From NCBI GenBank assembly GCA_019425015.1, contig JAHYYJ010000005.1, positions 104,353 through 168,352 on the forward strand: a stretch of 64,000 bases of DNA, read 5' to 3'. The position numbers were made by a program, and so were the translations under genes. This document shows positions 1 through 9,079 of the stretch, one piece after another; within the stretch, counting starts at the first letter, position 1; each line of letters starts with the position of its first letter. The DNA comes from Collinsella sp. (GTDB lineage Bacteria; Actinomycetota; Coriobacteriia; Coriobacteriales; Coriobacteriaceae). Below the pieces are notes generated by a model that saw only the letters and a program-made list of their open reading frames with translations, was not told the DNA's origin and did not search any database.

Positions 1-72
1 ACTCTGGGCGTCGAGATCGAGGTTACCCCGCTGCCTTCCGAGAAGAAGGACGAGGAGACCGACGCCGAGTAA
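1..72 (+). CDS. C-terminal end of an unidentified protein
   Basis: The last 23 codons of a gene that begins before the window, read in frame 1 and ending at TAA 70-72. The tail is acidic (Lys-Lys-Asp-Glu-Glu-Thr-Asp-Ala-Glu) and preceded by a short hydrophobic/Glu stretch. I do not recognise the family from so short a piece. A strong terminator follows at 99-130, so this is the last gene of its transcript. Confidence 0.6.
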   Translation, partial: TLGVEIEVTPLPSEKKDEETDAE

Positions 73-98
73 ATCGGTTTGACGATCACTTGTTTTAA

Positions 99-130
99 GG
101 GATCCGTCCGTAATGGACGGGTCCCTTTTT
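99..130 (+). terminator. Rho-independent terminator after the first partial gene
   Basis: An 11-bp stem (99-109 with 115-125, one G-T pair) with a 5-nt loop is followed directly by TTTTT. The rest of 131-375, up to the rnpB promoter, contains only a GC hairpin (210-217 with 224-231) and no credible gene. Confidence 0.85.
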
Positions 131-358
131 GCATTTGGCACCGAGATGCGCAATGCTGCCGGGCTGTCCACAGGCTATTGGATTGTCGGTGCATGAAAAA
201 AGCCGACATCCCGCCTCGGGGAGGAGGCGGGAACACACCGAGTAGACGGAGGGGTGCGGAGCGCGGTCGCGTCTCGACTGACGACGTTGCCCATCGACAG
301 GACCATTGTAGCGCATGGCGGTTCTTGGTTTATCGTGTCGAGCGTTTGCGTTGTGCCA

Positions 359-385
359 TTGCCTGCGGCAACGGTGTGTTACACT
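359..385 (+). promoter_or_regulatory. Putative rnpB promoter
   Basis: A TACACT -10 element at 380-385 lies 7 nt before the first base of the RNase P P1 helix, the expected start distance. The -35 is weak (TTGCCT at 359-364, 15-nt spacer). Confidence 0.4.
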
Positions 386-392
386 CTTGCAC

Positions 393-756
393 TGCTGAGT
401 GGGCCAGACGGTCGCGCGATGTGCTGCTTGCAGTACGCGTGAGGAAAGTCCGGGCTCCAGAGGGCGGGATGCCGGCTAACGGCCGGGCGGAGTGATCCGA
501 CGGAAAGCGCCGCAGAAAAGAAGACTCCCACCTGCGCCGCAAGGCGTAAAGGGAAAAGCTGAAACGGTGGTGTAAGAGACCACCAGCGTCGTGGCAACAT
601 GGCGGCTTGGCAAGCCCCATCCGGAGCAAGCGCGAATAGGAACGCTATGGGCCGGCCCGGTCCGCGTTCGGGTAGCGTGCGTGGAGCTGCACGGTAACGT
701 GCAGACAAGATAAATGACCGTTCACGACAGAACCCGGCTTATAGGCCCACTCAGCA
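393..756 (+). ncRNA. rnpB: RNase P RNA (bacterial type A)
   Basis: The catalytic RNA of ribonuclease P, which removes 5' leaders from tRNA precursors. The conserved 5' core GAGGAAAGTCCGGGCTCC (from 441) and the 3' core ACAGAACCCGGCTTATAGG (from 727) are both present. The ends form a perfect 13-bp P1 helix (393-405 with 744-756). The length of about 364 nt and the order of conserved regions fit the ancestral A type. Any reading frame across it is fortuitous. Confidence 0.96.
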
Positions 757-772
757 ACTATGTTGACGCTGC

Positions 773-870
773 GACGGCGTCAGCTGGCCGATTTGGCGCT
801 CATTCGTCGGTCGCCGCCATAAGGCGTGCTCCCTCCTCTTTCGGGCCAAATCGACTCAGCTGACGCCGTC
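773..870. repeat. Compound hairpin repeat, family A copy 1
   Basis: A long inverted repeat with arms 773-797 and 845-870 encloses a GC-rich interior. The outer arm GACGGCGTCAGCTG is exactly repeated in reverse complement. The interior (GATTTGG...CTCTTTCGGG...CCAAATC) is related in sequence to the elements at 16212-16315 and 17512-17606. Lying just after rnpB, it may also help end that transcript. No gene is visible in 757-1057. Confidence 0.7.
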
Positions 871-1057
871 TCGCTGTTCTTGCCTGATCATAGACAGCCT
901 CTTTTTTTGTCGCAACCTCGGCTTTCAAGGCACCTTGCTCGCGCTGACGGGTTCTCGCTTTCGTTGACGGAATCATCGGCGTTGCCATTCTTTTTACTAG
1001 GGTTATCGTATTATTGAGGCTGTTTGTTGCTGCGCTTTATTTTGTTGAGGGGCTTTG

Positions 1058-1693
1058 TTGGACAGCTATTTTACTCTGCAATCGAATATTGAGGTTTCGG
1101 GCGAGTTTGTGGACCGCAAGAGCCGGTTTATTGCCCAGCTGGTCCATATTGAGTCCGAGGACGAGGCGAATGCCTTTATCGAGATGGTTCGCAAGCGTCA
1201 TTATGACGCTCGACACAATGTTCCCGCGTGGATTTTGGTCGATGGACGCGAGCGCCAGAGCGATGATGGTGAACCGAGCCGCACGAGTGGTATGCCGACG
1301 CTCGAGGTGCTGCGCGGCGCGGGGCTCAAAAATGTTTGCTGCGTAGTGACGCGCTATTTTGGTGGTACGCTGTTGGGGCCTGGTGGTTTGGTGCGCGCCT
1401 ATACCGCGGCGACGCAGGCGGCGGTGGTCGCGGCTCAGGAGGCCGGGCAGATCGTCGAGATGACAAGCGTCGTGCCGGTTGACGTGCATGTGGCCTATCC
1501 ACAGTATGAGCAGGTGCTTCGCTTGGCGCAGGATTCGGGTGCCAAGGTTACGGATACCGATTACGCGGATGCCGTGACACTTCATTTGGTGTTTAAGGCG
1601 GGGGAGCAGGAGCCGTTTTGCGCTAAGATGCGCGAGCTTATGGCGGGGCGCGAGGAGATTGAGGTCGGCGCTTCCGAATTTGACGAGTTCTAA
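1058..1693 (+). CDS. YigZ/IMPACT family protein
   Basis: A 211-aa cytosolic protein of the YigZ (UPF0029/IMPACT) family. The diagnostic central block is present: a GEPSRTSG-like segment followed by TRYFGGTLLGPGGLVRAY in the first domain, then a C-terminal ferredoxin-like domain. The family is linked to translation control or ribosome binding in eukaryotes, but its bacterial function is not established. I chose the TTG at 1058 because GAGGGG at 1047-1052 sits 5 nt before it; the TTG at 1055 is only 2 nt away. The gene stands alone and meets the next gene tail to tail across a bidirectional terminator. Confidence 0.88.
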   Translation: MDSYFTLQSNIEVSGEFVDRKSRFIAQLVHIESEDEANAFIEMVRKRHYDARHNVPAWILVDGRERQSDDGEPSRTSGMPTLEVLRGAGLKNVCCVVTRYFGGTLLGPGGLVRAYTAATQAAVVAAQEAGQIVEMTSVVPVDVHVAYPQYEQVLRLAQDSGAKVTDTDYADAVTLHLVFKAGEQEPFCAKMRELMAGREEIEVGASEFDEF

Positions 1694-1696
1694 CGG

Positions 1697-1747
1697 CGAC
1701 GGCCGGCGTGCTTTTGGAGGGATCCCAAGCGCGCCGGCCGTCGTTTT
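1697..1747. terminator. Bidirectional terminator between convergent genes
   Basis: A perfect 12-bp GC-rich stem (1697-1708 with 1732-1743) is extended inward by TGCTT/AAGCG and followed by TTTTA on the + strand. It serves the yigZ-type gene and the convergent gene ending at 1761. Confidence 0.8.
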
Positions 1748-1760
1748 ATGTTGCTGCCGT

Positions 1761-2207
1761 TTACTCGGCGAGCTTCTTTAGCACATCGCAGGCGATCTCG
1801 ACGGCATCGTCGATGCAGCCGGGGCAGCTGCGGAGCGGACCCTTATCCGATCCGATGCCCTTGAGCGTGCCGCAGACGGTCGTCGTGTTCTTCTCGCCAA
1901 AACGCTTGGCGATTTCGCGCGACAGCTTGTAGGTCTGGCCCTTGGTCTTGGGGTTTTCCATGCCGTCGCTCATCACAAAGCCCATGATGGCCACGGCGCC
2001 CGAGATGGCGCCGCAGGTTTCGGTCATGCCGCCCATGCCGGCGCCAAAGCCCTCGGTGAGGGTAAAGGCGACCTGGGGGTCGAGCCCGACGGCGGGCGCG
2101 AGCGTGCAGGCGACGGCCTGCGCGCAGTTAAAGCCGCGGGCGTGGTACTCGGCAGCCTGGGCCTGGCAGGCGGCAGTGTTGAGCTGGGTGGTATCGATCT
2201 GCTTCAT
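1761..2207 (-). CDS. C_GCAxxG_C_C family redox protein
   Basis: A 148-aa protein of the C_GCAxxG_C_C family, small cysteine-rich proteins common in anaerobes and thought to bind metal or act in redox. The conserved pattern is visible: GFNCAQAV, a glycine-rich GFGAGMGG segment, CGAISGAV, then CGTLKGIG and a final CPGC. The frame stays open about 49 codons further upstream, but AAGGAG lies 6 nt before the ATG ending at 2207, so I place the start there. It is monocistronic. The exact reaction cannot be named from sequence. Confidence 0.82.
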   Translation of the reverse strand: MKQIDTTQLNTAACQAQAAEYHARGFNCAQAVACTLAPAVGLDPQVAFTLTEGFGAGMGGMTETCGAISGAVAIMGFVMSDGMENPKTKGQTYKLSREIAKRFGEKNTTTVCGTLKGIGSDKGPLRSCPGCIDDAVEIACDVLKKLAE

Positions 2208-2440
2208 CGTTGTCTCCTTGTTCATGGTGCACCCGCCTATGGTACCCTTGCCGGCGCATTCGCTTATCGAGACCGCAGTGCATATCTCATTGTTTTTCGC
2301 CATCGAACACTTTCTTAAGATTTGGGACAAATAAACCTGATTAATTTGTCCCATAACCTATCGGCGGGATGGGTTGAGAGGGGTGCGGGGTAGCGGTATC
2401 GTGAACCGAATAAAACGTAACCCAGGCAAGGGAGCTAGAT

Positions 2441-3724
2441 ATGAGCGAGCAGACCATCGGAACTACATGTGTTCAGGGCGGCTATCACCCGGGAGATGCC
2501 GAGCCGCGCCAGGTGCCCATCTACCAGTCCACCACGTGGAAGTACGACACGTCCGAGCACATGGGCAAGCTGTTTGACCTAGAGGAGTCGGGCTACTTCT
2601 ACAGCCGTTTGCAGAACCCCACGTGCGATCTCGTTGCCGCCAAGATCTGCGAGATGGAGGGCGGCACCGCTGCGATGCTCACGAGCTCGGGCATGGCTGC
2701 GAATTTCCTCGCGATCTTTAACGTGGTCGGTGCCGGCGATCATGTGGTCGCGAGCTCTGCCATCTACGGCGGTACCTACAACCTGCTTGCCCATACCATG
2801 GGCCGTATGGGCGTTACCTGCACGTTCGTTGCTCCCGACTGCACCGATGAGGAGCTGGAAGCAGCCTTCCGGCCCAACACCAAGCTCGTCTTTGGCGAGA
2901 CCATCGCCAACCCCGCCCTCGCCGTGCTCGATATTGAGCGCTTTGCCAAGGCCGCGCATGACCACGGCGTGCCGCTGATGGTCGACAACACCTTCCCGAC
3001 GCCCGTGATGTGCCGTCCCTTTGAGTGGGGCGCCGACATCGTTACGCACTCCACCACCAAGTATATGGATGGCCACGCTGCCTACCTGGGCGGCGTGATC
3101 GTCGACCACGGCCAGTTTGACTGGATGGCTCATGCGGACAAGTTCCCGGGCCTCACCACGCCCGACGAGAGCTACCACGGCGTGACCTATGCCGAGAAGT
3201 TCGGTCGCGAGGGCGCCTTCATTACCAAGGCCACCGCTCAGCTCATGCGCGATCTTGGCCCCATGCAGAACCCGCAGGCGGCGTTTTTCCTGAACAGCTC
3301 GCTCGAGAGCCTGCATGTGCGCATGCCGCGTCATTGCGAGAACGGCCTGGCCGTTGCCAAGTTCCTGCAGAGCCATCCCAAGGTACGCTTTGTGAGCTAT
3401 CCGGGCCTGGAGGGCGATAAGTACTATGACCTGGCTCAGAAGTACATGCCCAACGGTACGTGCGGCGTTGTGAGCTTTGGCTTTAACGGCGGTCGCGCGG
3501 CAGCCGAGACCTTTATGAAGAGCCTCAAGCTCGCCCAGATCGCCACGCATGTGGCCGACGCCCGCACTTGCTGCCTGCATCCCGCTAACGCCACGCATCG
3601 CCAGATGAACGATGAGGAGCTCATCGCCTGTGGCATCTCCGCCGACATGGTGCGCCTGTCGTGCGGCCTCGAGGACACGGCCGACCTGATTGCCGACCTT
3701 GAGCAGGCTCTCGAGCAGTGCTAG
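2441..3724 (+). CDS. metY: O-acetylhomoserine sulfhydrylase / Cys-Met PLP enzyme
   Basis: A 427-aa PLP-dependent enzyme of the Cys/Met metabolism family, closest in pattern to O-acetylhomoserine (thiol)-lyases, which make homocysteine from O-acetylhomoserine and sulfide. The PLP lysine is K207 in the THSTTKYMDGH segment. A typical STTWKYDTSEHM start, SSGMAANF and VDNTFPTPV segments and full length support the call. Methionine gamma-lyase is the main alternative because the families overlap. An AGGGAG site precedes the ATG by 6 nt. No SAM riboswitch is recognisable in the short leader. Confidence 0.85.
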   Translation: MSEQTIGTTCVQGGYHPGDAEPRQVPIYQSTTWKYDTSEHMGKLFDLEESGYFYSRLQNPTCDLVAAKICEMEGGTAAMLTSSGMAANFLAIFNVVGAGDHVVASSAIYGGTYNLLAHTMGRMGVTCTFVAPDCTDEELEAAFRPNTKLVFGETIANPALAVLDIERFAKAAHDHGVPLMVDNTFPTPVMCRPFEWGADIVTHSTTKYMDGHAAYLGGVIVDHGQFDWMAHADKFPGLTTPDESYHGVTYAEKFGREGAFITKATAQLMRDLGPMQNPQAAFFLNSSLESLHVRMPRHCENGLAVAKFLQSHPKVRFVSYPGLEGDKYYDLAQKYMPNGTCGVVSFGFNGGRAAAETFMKSLKLAQIATHVADARTCCLHPANATHRQMNDEELIACGISADMVRLSCGLEDTADLIADLEQALEQC

Positions 3725-3794
3725 GCTAGCGTTCGCATAAGTCGCCGATGCCGACAGAGGGCTTCGGCGACCTTTACGTTCCGATTCCGTAGGC

Positions 3795-3840
3795 GGGACT
3801 CCAATCGCGGCTGTTTGCAGGCGATTGGGGCCCCGTTTTT
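3795..3840 (+). terminator. Terminator after metY
   Basis: Stem 3801-3808 (CCAATCGC) with 3821-3828 (GCGATTGG), extended by G/C pairs on the outside and followed by GTTTTTG. It ends the metY transcript just upstream of the MFS gene. Confidence 0.7.
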
Positions 3841-3866
3841 GTGTTGCGCCACTCGAAAGGATGGAT

Positions 3867-5171
3867 ATGGAGAAAACCGCAGAGCAGCTGCGCCGCGAGC
3901 ACATTGCCCTAGAGGGCGACACCCATGGCAAGAACAAATGGGCGATTCTGTTTACCGTGCTCATCATGACGTTTATGGCGTGTCTGGATTCGACCGTCGT
4001 GACCGTGGCACTGCCCGTGATGCAAAAGGAGCTGGGCGTGGGCCTCGACCGCATCCAGCTGGTGAGCTCGGTGTATCTGCTTGCGACATGCGTGGCTATG
4101 CTGCCGTTTGGCCGTCTGGGCGACGTGCGCGGCAAGGTGGGTGTATTCCAACTGGGCGTCATCGTCTTTACGGTCGGCTCGCTGCTGTGCGGCCTTTCGG
4201 CCTCGCTCGAGGTTCTTATCCTGGCACGCATTGTTCAGGGCGTCGGTTGCGCGGCGGCCATGGCTAACAACATGGGTATCATCACCGAGTCGTTTCCGGC
4301 GCGCGAGCGCGGTCGTGCCATGGGTATCCTCGCGACTTTCGTGGCCCTCGGCATGATGTGTGGCCCCGTGCTGGGCGGCATGCTGGTGGCAAGCTTTCCC
4401 TGGGAGAGCATCTTCCTCATCAACCTGCCCATTGGCGTCATCTCGTTTATCGTGGGGCTTTACACACTGCCGCATGTTAAGCCGGAGGCCGGTGAGCGCC
4501 CCATGTCGCTGGCGGAGGCCGCGCGTCGCTGCTTTGCGAGTTCGGCTTTTACGATTAACTTGGCATGCATGCTTATTGTGTTTATCGGCATCGGTGCATC
4601 TGAGTTTGTGCTGCCGTTCTATTTCCAGGATGCTCATGGCTTTAGCTCCGATATTTCCGGACTGCTCTTTTTGGCGCTGCCGATGGTGAATGCCTTTATC
4701 GGGCCGCTTTCGGGTACGGTTTCGGACCGTGTTGGCTGCGAGGGTCCCACGGCGGTCGGCCTGGGTGTGTACGTGTGCGGTCTCTTTGCGGTAAGTACGC
4801 TCGACGAGCACTCTTCCATCCCCGTGATCGTGTGCTGCGTCGCGTTTATGTCGTGCGGCACGTCGATTTTCCAGAGCCCCAATAACTCCCTGTACATGGG
4901 CTCGGCTCCGCGCGAAGCGCTCGGTTTTGCTGGCAGCTTGGGCAGTTTGGCGCGCTACGCCGGCATGGCAGTGGGCATTACGGTGGCGTCGAATATCCTG
5001 TATGGGCAGATGAGTGTGGCGATGGGCGAGGCCGTGACCAGTTTCGTTGCAGGCCGTCCGGATGTGTTCTTATTCGGCTTTCGCTCGGTGTTCTACGTGC
5101 TCATGGCTGTGGCCGCTGTGGGCTTTGCGCTCGCCATGGTGCGTTTGGTGAAGATGTGCGCCCGCCATTAG
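3867..5171 (+). CDS. MFS transporter, drug:H+ antiporter type
   Basis: A 434-aa inner-membrane major facilitator of the EmrB/QacA (DHA2-like) drug efflux group. After a charged 25-residue N-terminus comes the first helix with the LDSTVVTVALPVMQ motif, then GRLGDVRGK (motif A between helices 2 and 3), ARIVQGVG, and the GPVLGGML antiporter motif C. The length suits 12 helices rather than 14. GAAAGG lies 6 nt before the ATG at 3867; the in-frame ATG at 3861 abuts that site and is less likely. The substrate is unknown. It stands alone. Confidence 0.85.
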   Translation: MEKTAEQLRREHIALEGDTHGKNKWAILFTVLIMTFMACLDSTVVTVALPVMQKELGVGLDRIQLVSSVYLLATCVAMLPFGRLGDVRGKVGVFQLGVIVFTVGSLLCGLSASLEVLILARIVQGVGCAAAMANNMGIITESFPARERGRAMGILATFVALGMMCGPVLGGMLVASFPWESIFLINLPIGVISFIVGLYTLPHVKPEAGERPMSLAEAARRCFASSAFTINLACMLIVFIGIGASEFVLPFYFQDAHGFSSDISGLLFLALPMVNAFIGPLSGTVSDRVGCEGPTAVGLGVYVCGLFAVSTLDEHSSIPVIVCCVAFMSCGTSIFQSPNNSLYMGSAPREALGFAGSLGSLARYAGMAVGITVASNILYGQMSVAMGEAVTSFVAGRPDVFLFGFRSVFYVLMAVAAVGFALAMVRLVKMCARH

Positions 5172-5328
5172 CGTGTTGGGAGGCTGTCTGCCACGATTCG
5201 CGCCGTCCCAAAAAGACTGGTTTGTGGTGCGATGTGGCTTGTGGGACGGGCGGGGGTCGGTCCGTGGTAGACTATCGAACAACGTTTATTAATCGCGCGG
5301 TATCGTTGCCGCGAGAAGGGGTTGCGCC

Positions 5329-5907
5329 ATGCAGGAGCTTGAGGATCGTATTCGCCATGACGGCATCGTAAAGGCCGGTAACGTCCTTAAGGTTGATGCC
5401 TTCCTCAACCACCAGTGCGACGTTGAGCTGTTCGATCACATGGGCGCTGAGTGGGCCCGTCTGTTCGAGGGCGTCGAGATCAACAAGATCCTGACGATCG
5501 AGGCTTCGGGCATTGGCATGGCCTGCATCGCAGCTCAGCATTTTGGCGGCGTGCCGGTGGTCTTTGCCAAGAAGGCCCAGTCCATTAACCTCGACGGCGA
5601 GCAGTATGCTACGACCATCTACTCCTTTACCAAACAGAAGGAGTACCCGGTCATCGTGGGCAAGCGCTTCCTGTCCGAGGGCGATAAGGTCCTAATCATC
5701 GATGACTTCCTGGCCAACGGCTGCGCGCTTGAGGGTCTTATCAAGATCTGTGAGGCCGCGGGTGCCGAGGTTGCTGGCATTGGCATTGCGGTGGAGAAAG
5801 GCTTCCAGGGCGGTGGCGATAAGCTCCGCGAGCGCGGCTTCCGCGTTGAGAGCCTGGCTCGCATTGCCGATATGGACTGCGAGAACGGCGAGATCACCTT
5901 CGCCTAA
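5329..5907 (+). CDS. xpt: Xanthine phosphoribosyltransferase
   Basis: A 192-aa purine-salvage enzyme converting xanthine and PRPP to XMP in the cytosol. The PRPP-binding motif VLIIDDFLANG is intact, and the N-terminal ELEDRI..DG segment and overall length match Xpt. In many Firmicutes xpt is controlled by a purine riboswitch; the leader at 5172-5328 shows none of its conserved core. The gene is followed by a hairpin terminator at 5936-5970. Confidence 0.93.
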   Translation: MQELEDRIRHDGIVKAGNVLKVDAFLNHQCDVELFDHMGAEWARLFEGVEINKILTIEASGIGMACIAAQHFGGVPVVFAKKAQSINLDGEQYATTIYSFTKQKEYPVIVGKRFLSEGDKVLIIDDFLANGCALEGLIKICEAAGAEVAGIGIAVEKGFQGGGDKLRERGFRVESLARIADMDCENGEITFA

Positions 5908-5935
5908 GCGCGCAACACAAGCGATTGGTATGCGA

Positions 5936-5970
5936 TGTGACAAAGGGACTGTCCCTTTGTCACATTTTTT
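5936..5970 (+). terminator. Terminator after xpt, GGGAC/GTCCC repeat type
   Basis: A perfect 13-bp stem (5936-5948 with 5952-5964), a 3-nt loop CTG and then TTTTTT. The TGTGACAAAGGGA arm belongs to a GGGAC/GTCCC hairpin class that recurs in this window (25446-25535, 29202-29240, 43370-43400). Confidence 0.88.
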
Positions 5971-5990
5971 GTATGAGGGGAGGTGTTGAT

Positions 5991-6371
5991 ATGGATGAGA
6001 ACAAGATGGGATGGCGCGAGTATGCGCGCTATGCCGCGATGGCGGCCGAAGAGTTGGCGCGCGATTGCGAGGTGCAGGTGTTTCGCGCTACGGGCCCGGG
6101 TGGTCAGGGTGTGAACACGACGGACTCGGCGGTGCGCATGAAACATATCCCTTCGGGGATTACCGTGACGGCGCGCGAGAGCCGTAGTCAGTTCCAAAAT
6201 CGCTCGAGCTGCCTGCGTAAGCTGCGCGCCGAGCTTGAGCGTCGTGGGCGTCCGCCGCGCCGACGCGTAAAGACCAAGGTGCCTCAGCGCTCCCGCCAGC
6301 GCAGGCTCAACGACAAGCACTTCAATGCCATCAAAAAGGCTAACCGTCGCAAGCCGGGCAGCGACGAGTAG
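5991..6371 (+). CDS. Release-factor-like GGQ domain protein
   Basis: A 126-aa protein consisting essentially of the class-I release factor catalytic domain. The GPGGQGVNTTDSAVRM segment carries the GGQ tripeptide that triggers peptidyl-tRNA hydrolysis; the residue after it is Gly where many family members have His. A long, very basic C-terminal tail follows, as in stand-alone rescue factors (ArfB/YaeJ-like). No codon-recognition domains are present, so it probably rescues stalled ribosomes. The ATG at 5991 is preceded by GGGGAGG with 7-nt spacing. Confidence 0.82.
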   Translation: MDENKMGWREYARYAAMAAEELARDCEVQVFRATGPGGQGVNTTDSAVRMKHIPSGITVTARESRSQFQNRSSCLRKLRAELERRGRPPRRRVKTKVPQRSRQRRLNDKHFNAIKKANRRKPGSDE

Positions 6372-6392
6372 TCGATTGCTCCACTGGCCTTG

Positions 6393-7361
6393 CTAGCGGG
6401 CGGGGTGCCAAACTTGGAGGGCGCTGCCGAGGACGTCAACCTCGATGCGCGAGGCGACAATGGGCTCGCCGTCGGCCTGGATGGGGTAATCGGGCTGCTC
6501 GAAGGTGAGCTCGGCATGGCGGCAGCGGCGCATACGAACCGGCGGCAACTTGGTGTGGTGGCCGTCCTTGGCCGAAAGAAACATAGGCAGGGCAACGGCG
6601 CGGGGGACGGGGCCGCAGGCGTAGCAGACATCGAGTATGCCGTCGCAGGGGTCGGCATCGGGGCAGATGCGATAGCCCGAGCCATAGGTGGGGCCCAGCT
6701 GAATCGCCATGATAATCGCCCTCACGCGCTCGGCGGGCGTGCCGTCAAAGCTGACTGTCATGGGGTAGTTGCGATAGCGCAGGCCAAACTGCTCAAGTCC
6801 CGAGAGGGTGTAGAGCGGAGCACCCGTCAAGCCGGTCTTTTTGCGCAACTCGGTGGTGCCCAGACCAATAGCGGCATCGATGCCGACCGAAAGCGTCTGG
6901 TCGTAGTACTCAACGGTAGCCTCGCCGCTGCCGCTGCCGCTCGCAGGGCTCCACGAGCGAATGCGCCCGATGTCCTGACGCTGCAGCTCGCAGGTGAGCA
7001 GCGCGCCAAAATCCTTGCCGGAGAAATCGTCGATGCCGAGCGTCTGGGCAAAATCGTTTCCGGAGCCCACGGGCAGGACGGCAAGGGCGGGACGGACGGC
7101 CTCTTCCTGCTCCATGAGTCCATTGACGACCTCGTGGATCACGCCGTCGCCGCCAAGGGCGATAACGGTGCGATAGCCCTGAGCCTGCGCGGCCAGCTCC
7201 TTGGCGTGTCCCATACGCTCGGTCAACACCAGGTCAAACTGGGATGCGCGTGCAGTCATGTCCAAAAAGCGCTGCAGGCGCTCGGCAACTTCGCGCGCCG
7301 CACCCGACTGGGCGGCTGGGTTGGCGATGATGAGCGTGCGACCAAAATCAGTTGCGTGCAT
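6393..7361 (-). CDS. Diacylglycerol kinase family lipid kinase
   Basis: A 322-aa protein of the DagK/YegS lipid kinase family. The catalytic-domain pattern is clear: an IIANPAAQSG start, then ALGGDGVIHEVVNGL (nucleotide-binding GGDG), PVGSGNDFAQTLG, and a C-terminal beta domain with a DGxPxPA-like IQADGEPI segment. Such enzymes phosphorylate diacylglycerol or related lipids at the membrane. GGGAG lies 7 nt upstream of the ATG ending at 7361, so the in-frame ATG 24 nt further upstream is not needed. It is probably co-transcribed with the upstream ClC gene 86 bp away. Confidence 0.85.
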   Translation of the reverse strand: MHATDFGRTLIIANPAAQSGAAREVAERLQRFLDMTARASQFDLVLTERMGHAKELAAQAQGYRTVIALGGDGVIHEVVNGLMEQEEAVRPALAVLPVGSGNDFAQTLGIDDFSGKDFGALLTCELQRQDIGRIRSWSPASGSGSGEATVEYYDQTLSVGIDAAIGLGTTELRKKTGLTGAPLYTLSGLEQFGLRYRNYPMTVSFDGTPAERVRAIIMAIQLGPTYGSGYRICPDADPCDGILDVCYACGPVPRAVALPMFLSAKDGHHTKLPPVRMRRCRHAELTFEQPDYPIQADGEPIVASRIEVDVLGSALQVWHPAR

Positions 7362-7447
7362 GGGGCGACTCCCGGCGTGTGGCATGACGGTGCGGTCGCG
7401 CTCGGGTCGAATTGCCCCCGATTGTGGCTGCACGGCGATTATTACAT

Positions 7448-8869
7448 CTACTCTATCAGGTCGTTGTGGCGCTCGATAGCATCCGCTACCGTACCGCCCT
7501 CATCCACAATAAGCGAACGGCGCTTGGGCGAGATAATGCGCTGGGCGGGGTACACGCCGCGGTGTCCGCCGGTTAGGTAGCTGATAAAGGCCACGATGAC
7601 AAAGAACCCGGCGGCCGTGCCGTGGAACAGGTCGATGGCCATCATGCAGGTGGTGATGGGCACGTTGAGGCCGGCGCAGAATACGCCGAGCATGCCGAGA
7701 GCCGCCAGAAAACTGGGGTCAAGCCCGGTAAGGCAACCGATCCAGCCACCGAGTGCCGCACCGATGCCAAACAGGGGCGTGACCTCGCCGCCTTGGAAGC
7801 CCGCGCCCAGGGTAAGCGCTGTGACGACCAACTTGATGGCTGCGTCCGCCAGGGTGGTGTTGCCTGCAAATCCGGCGCCGGAAAGCCACGTGGAAAGGCC
7901 GGCGTAGTCCCAGGCGTCGAGGAGGGCATAGGCGGCCAAAACCACGAGTGCGCCTATGAGTGCGCGGACGAGGTAATTGGTGATAAAGCGATCGTACAGG
8001 CTTTTGACGGTTCGAACCGACCAGGCAAAGAGGCGTGCCGTCAGGCCGAAGAAAATGGCGCTGATAACAACGATAACGACCGTTTTGGGCGTCATGTTGG
8101 GAACGCTGGCGATGTCATTCGCCTCGTACTCGGTTCCCAAGGCAAGCGACGTAAAGTAGCCGGTAAACGAGGCGACCAGGCAGTAGATGCCCGCGGTGTA
8201 GTCGATCTTGCCGATAAAGCACATCTCCATGCCAAAGAAAGCTCCGGCAAGGGGCGAACCGAATACGGCTCCAAAGGCCGACGAGATGCCGGCGAGCATG
8301 AGGTCGTGGTGGTCATGCTTTTTGAGGTGGGCGAGGCTCGAGATGTTGCTGGCGATGGTGCCGCCAATCTGCACCGCAGCTCCCTCGCGACCGGCCGACC
8401 CGCCCGTTAGGTGCGTGAGCGTGGAGCAGACGAAGGTGAGAACGGCCATGCGCATATGGATGAGGCGTGTGCCCAGAGCGGAGTCGATGACCAGGTTGTT
8501 ACCGCGTTTGGCGGCAAGACCGTGGTTTTTGTACACCCATGCGGTGGCAACGCCCACAACGGGAAGCAGCGCGTACACCCACGCATGGTGCTCGCGATAA
8601 TCTGTCGCGATATTCAGCGAGGCCAAAAACGCCCAAGCGGCAACGCCCATGGCAAGCGAGACGATGACGACGAGTACGAGCAACTTGGCGCTCGCGAGTA
8701 GGTTGCGGGCGTTGCGGCGCGTGTCGGCAGCCAAGAGATGCTCGGAGCGGGTAAGTTGATGCCTGCCTGCCGTGATGACGTCGTTAAGGGAGAAAAAGCC
8801 GCCGTCGTCGAGCGGCTGGGAATGATCTTGCGCTTCGTTTGCGCTTTCGGGTTTGTCAGTAAAAGCCAT
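7448..8869 (-). CDS. ClC family chloride channel/antiporter
   Basis: A 473-aa integral membrane protein of the ClC family, moving Cl- across the membrane, often in exchange for protons. The signature GGSAGREGAAVQIGG (the GREGP-type filter) and GSPLAGAFFGMEM are visible, along with many hydrophobic helices. No C-terminal CBS pair is present. AGAGGA precedes the ATG by a few bases. It is divergent from the moeA block. Confidence 0.9.
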   Translation of the reverse strand: MAFTDKPESANEAQDHSQPLDDGGFFSLNDVITAGRHQLTRSEHLLAADTRRNARNLLASAKLLVLVVIVSLAMGVAAWAFLASLNIATDYREHHAWVYALLPVVGVATAWVYKNHGLAAKRGNNLVIDSALGTRLIHMRMAVLTFVCSTLTHLTGGSAGREGAAVQIGGTIASNISSLAHLKKHDHHDLMLAGISSAFGAVFGSPLAGAFFGMEMCFIGKIDYTAGIYCLVASFTGYFTSLALGTEYEANDIASVPNMTPKTVVIVVISAIFFGLTARLFAWSVRTVKSLYDRFITNYLVRALIGALVVLAAYALLDAWDYAGLSTWLSGAGFAGNTTLADAAIKLVVTALTLGAGFQGGEVTPLFGIGAALGGWIGCLTGLDPSFLAALGMLGVFCAGLNVPITTCMMAIDLFHGTAAGFFVIVAFISYLTGGHRGVYPAQRIISPKRRSLIVDEGGTVADAIERHNDLIE

Positions 8870-9079
8870 ACGTTCCTCTTTTGGGTTGCAACACGAGCAT
8901 TATAAAACGCGGTAAACGCGATGAGCCGGTGGGTTGGTTTCCATTCTGTTTCGCGGCTTGCGGCCGACAGATGTATTTGCGGGCACAGGCCGAGTCGCGG
9001 TCGTGCGTCGGGGGATTATACTGAGACAAGCATAAAGAATTGGCGCCCCTGTTGTGCGCCGTGGCATTAAGAGGTGCAT

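Noticed and set aside
79..495. Open frames across the rnpB leader and RNA
   Set aside because: They overlap a terminator and the RNase P RNA, lack ribosome sites and have no protein-like composition.
2355..2440. SAM riboswitch upstream of metY
   Set aside because: The stretch lacks the conserved SAM-I core and is too short. Only a ribosome site is seen.
5172..5328. Purine riboswitch upstream of xpt
   Set aside because: The conserved loop sequences of the purine aptamer are not found.
8870..9079. Moco riboswitch upstream of moeA
   Set aside because: I could not match the conserved Moco RNA core. Only a -10-like element and a small GGCGC hairpin are visible.
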